Shown here piece after piece: positions 51,998 to 53,823 of a DNA stretch of 53,823 bases (positions within the stretch are counted from its first letter, which is position 1; each line of letters opens with the position of its first letter). The position numbers and the translations under genes are program-made. The stretch comes from an uncultured Candidatus Peregrinibacteria bacterium (GTDB lineage: Bacteria > Patescibacteriota > Gracilibacteria > Peribacterales > Peribacteraceae), in the NCBI GenBank assembly GCA_937863435.1, contig CALMES010000080.1, positions 1 to 53,823 on the forward strand, given 5' to 3'. The notes below the pieces were generated by a model that was not told the origin of the DNA, searched no databases, and saw nothing but the letters and a program-made list of their open reading frames with translations.

Positions 51998-53823
51998 AAT
52001 CTAACGCGACGATCTTCGCCCAAACTTTTTGAATCAACTCCTTCAAATCATCCACTTCTGTTTGCGAAATTTCGAAAGTAAGGCGTCGCGGTTCATGGTC
52101 TTGTTCGCCAACGAAATCGAGTGAAAATTCGGTTGCCTCAAAGCCGCCAAAATCGGACGAAGACTTCGACAAGAGTTTGTAGAAAACGAGCTGACGATAC
52201 GTCGCGCCGCCGTAGTCTTCTTTGACCTGCTTTTCGGTCTTCGGTGTGCCAGTTTTGTAATCGATAATATGCACGTTCGCGCCCGTTTCGTGGTACAGAT
52301 CGAAACGATCGAGAATGCCTTTCAGGCGAATGTCGTCGAGGCGACCAGATAACTTCTTTTCAAGGCCGCCAATTATAGGAAGTACCGTTAAACGCTCTTC
52401 ATAATAACGCGGCAACGCTTGTTCGCCGATATGTAGCCATAGCTTGCGTTCACGCTCGGTTAAGATTTCGTTTTGTACGAGTGCTGCTCTAAATGATGCC
52501 AAGAATTGATCGAGTGGCAACAGTTCGCCATTTTTCGCCGTTTTTCCCCAATCGCGTAGAGCACTATGAACAGCGGTTCCATAGGCAAATTGTGGCTGTT
52601 TGGCTTTTGGCACAGACAGCAAATCTTCCCATAGAAACTTCTCTGGATCAGCTAGAAAGTTATTGAGCGCAGTCACAGATAACTCGAACGTTTCGAGTTT
52701 CTTGCGCAGATACGTCTTAAGCGTTTCGTCGATGTCCAATTGTAGTTTGGGCCGAAGAAGTGTTGCGGCACTGACTGGATTGCGCACTTCGTACTTCTGC
52801 TCGGGCAATTTCCCTGCCTCGGCAAAAAACTGAGACGGAGAGACATCTTGCTCGCGGTCGCCACGCGTTATGCGCTCGGGGCAGCTTAGTACAAGATATT
52901 TTTTGGCACGCGTGAGCGCTACGAACGTAAGTCGTCGTTCGTCTTGCAGCGACAAGGAATCATCATCGCCTACAGAGAAAAGTAGATGATCGGGCAGAGA
53001 AAGTGAGCCGCCTGCACGCTTGTTGTCCCAGTGTTTCTCGCGGAAGCTGGAAATGAATACTACTTCGAATTCGAGACCTTTGGATGCGTGTGCCGTCATG
53101 AGTTGCACGGCATCGTCGATCATGTGCGGAATGGCGTAGGTGAGCCGCAATCCGTATTGATCGCGATAGGCAATATCGCTTAAAAAATCGGACAACGTGA
53201 ACGTTGCACGTTCGTGACAACGCGTTTTTATGTGCTCAAAAAATTCTTGTAGAGCAATGAATTCTAATGGCACAACATCGTCGGTAAACTCTGGTAATAA
53301 GCCAGATTCGCGCAACATCTTTTCGACGAGTGCTGGCAGTGTTAGCTCGTTATTTTTACGCTGCGACAACTGCAAAATAAGATCGCGTGCTTTCATCAAC
53401 TGCTGCACATTTCGCAACGCCATTGACTGCGAATTTGATTCGAGAGTGGCAAGAATATCGACAAACGGACGCCACGATTCGCCATTTGCTTTTCTTGCGT
53501 AATTCTCCTCGCGACTGCGCGCCCATAGCGCGCCTAAGTCGGCAGGATGACAACCAAGTGATGGAATACTGAGTGCTGCCGAGAGCAGATGATCGTCTGT
53601 TGGATTATCGATGGCCTTAAGAAGCACAATTGCCTCGCGGACTTTTGGCTGATTGAGCAAATCGAGTTTGCCAGTTATTTGCGCTGGAATGCCGACAACA
53701 GACAACATTTCGTGGATCGGAAAGAGCTCTGCGTTCGTACGTGTAAAGACTGCCATTTCGCTAAACGCAATGCCTTGCTCGTGAAAATTTTTAATTTGTT
53801 CGGCAATGGCAAGTGGCTCCACT
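51984..53823 (-). CDS. UvrD/RecB-like helicase with PD-(D/E)XK nuclease, 5' truncated
   Basis: The last 612 or so residues of a superfamily 1 helicase; the ATP-binding N-terminus lies beyond the window edge. Helicase motif IV region FSEMAVFTRTNAE, motif V LMTAHASKGLEFEVVF and motif VI RRLTFVALTRAKKYLVLS are present. The C-terminal ~250 residues are a RecB/AddB-type nuclease: GILDRFDLYHETGANVHIIDYKTG carries the D...DxK catalytic signature, followed by a QLVFYKLL helix. It probably acts in recombinational repair as a single-chain AddA-like enzyme. Which named family it belongs to cannot be settled without the N-terminus. Confidence 0.9.
   Translation of the reverse strand, partial: VEPLAIAEQIKNFHEQGIAFSEMAVFTRTNAELFPIHEMLSVVGIPAQITGKLDLLNQPKVREAIVLLKAIDNPTDDHLLSAALSIPSLGCHPADLGALWARSREENYARKANGESWRPFVDILATLESNSQSMALRNVQQLMKARDLILQLSQRKNNELTLPALVEKMLRESGLLPEFTDDVVPLEFIALQEFFEHIKTRCHERATFTLSDFLSDIAYRDQYGLRLTYAIPHMIDDAVQLMTAHASKGLEFEVVFISSFREKHWDNKRAGGSLSLPDHLLFSVGDDDSLSLQDERRLTFVALTRAKKYLVLSCPERITRGDREQDVSPSQFFAEAGKLPEQKYEVRNPVSAATLLRPKLQLDIDETLKTYLRKKLETFELSVTALNNFLADPEKFLWEDLLSVPKAKQPQFAYGTAVHSALRDWGKTAKNGELLPLDQFLASFRAALVQNEILTERERKLWLHIGEQALPRYYEERLTVLPIIGGLEKKLSGRLDDIRLKGILDRFDLYHETGANVHIIDYKTGTPKTEKQVKEDYGGATYRQLVFYKLLSKSSSDFGGFEATEFSLDFVGEQDHEPRRLTFEISQTEVDDLKELIQKVWAKIVALDFSPL

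Overview
This window is about 54 kb of a small bacterial genome with roughly 50 % GC, edged by two lower-GC stretches (positions 1-360 and about 49500-52000). The gene content points to the candidate phyla radiation (Patescibacteria), most likely a Peregrinibacteria/Peribacteria-like lineage. The indicators are compact housekeeping genes, a TrbC/VirB2-like pilin, DUF5671 and DUF1189 membrane proteins, a sortase, a MacB-type exporter, and many secreted proteins with Ser/Thr-rich tails. TGA is used as a normal stop (folD, ftsK), which argues against the code-25 Gracilibacteria/Absconditabacteria. The taxonomic placement is inference; no 16S or ribosomal protein gene is present.

Layout. 1-2450: a truncated AT-rich HEPN-like gene, tRNA-Leu(CAG), and two convergent genes for exported or surface proteins sharing a palindromic terminator. 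2500-4750: groES-groEL behind a near-consensus promoter carrying a perfect CIRCE operator. 4776-5386: a decayed REP-associated tyrosine transposase flanked by inverted REP-like ends. 5460-7180: thymidylate kinase with a changed P-loop, and folD. 7445-8040: a secreted protein with a structured leader and a strong terminator. 8045-14280: typA, purF, an anchored PsbP-like protein, purD and a tiny gene. 14290-18581: prfA, two membrane proteins and mnmA. 18700-24397: sortase, tRNA-Leu(UAA), a DMT transporter, asparaginase, an MprF-like membrane protein and an Xaa-Pro peptidase. 24471-27448: a pilin-like protein coupled to a giant PKD membrane protein. 27459-31318: tRNA-His, hisS and gyrB. 31437-34697: an unknown gene, csrA with GGA-rich hairpins, greA, a small acidic/basic protein and holA. 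34904-39303: a coupled Fn3/cupredoxin-like surface pair, an AEC transporter and an SLH-SH3 protein. 39498-45930: tRNA-Tyr, an unknown gene and a MarR-controlled MacA/MacB-type exporter with two permeases. 46096-53823: a UER1-like sugar-nucleotide reductase, ftsK, rdgB, rtcB, an unknown gene and the 3' part of a UvrD/RecB-like helicase-nuclease.

How it works together. Translation (hisS, prfA, typA, mnmA, four tRNAs), protein folding (groESL), replication and chromosome segregation (holA, gyrB, ftsK) and nucleotide/C1 supply (purF, purD, folD, tmk, rdgB) are mixed with a large cell-envelope programme. Two regulators have readable sites: HrcA through CIRCE and MarR through a palindrome at +1. 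CsrA probably regulates itself through GGA hairpins.

The most general signal is promoter architecture. In about fifteen genes on both strands a good -10 box ends only 6-10 nt before the start codon, usually with no Shine-Dalgarno sequence. This predicts widespread leaderless mRNAs. I used it to choose several starts: tmk GTG 5460, ftsK ATG 47076, greA ATG 32585 and the MprF-like GTG 22406.
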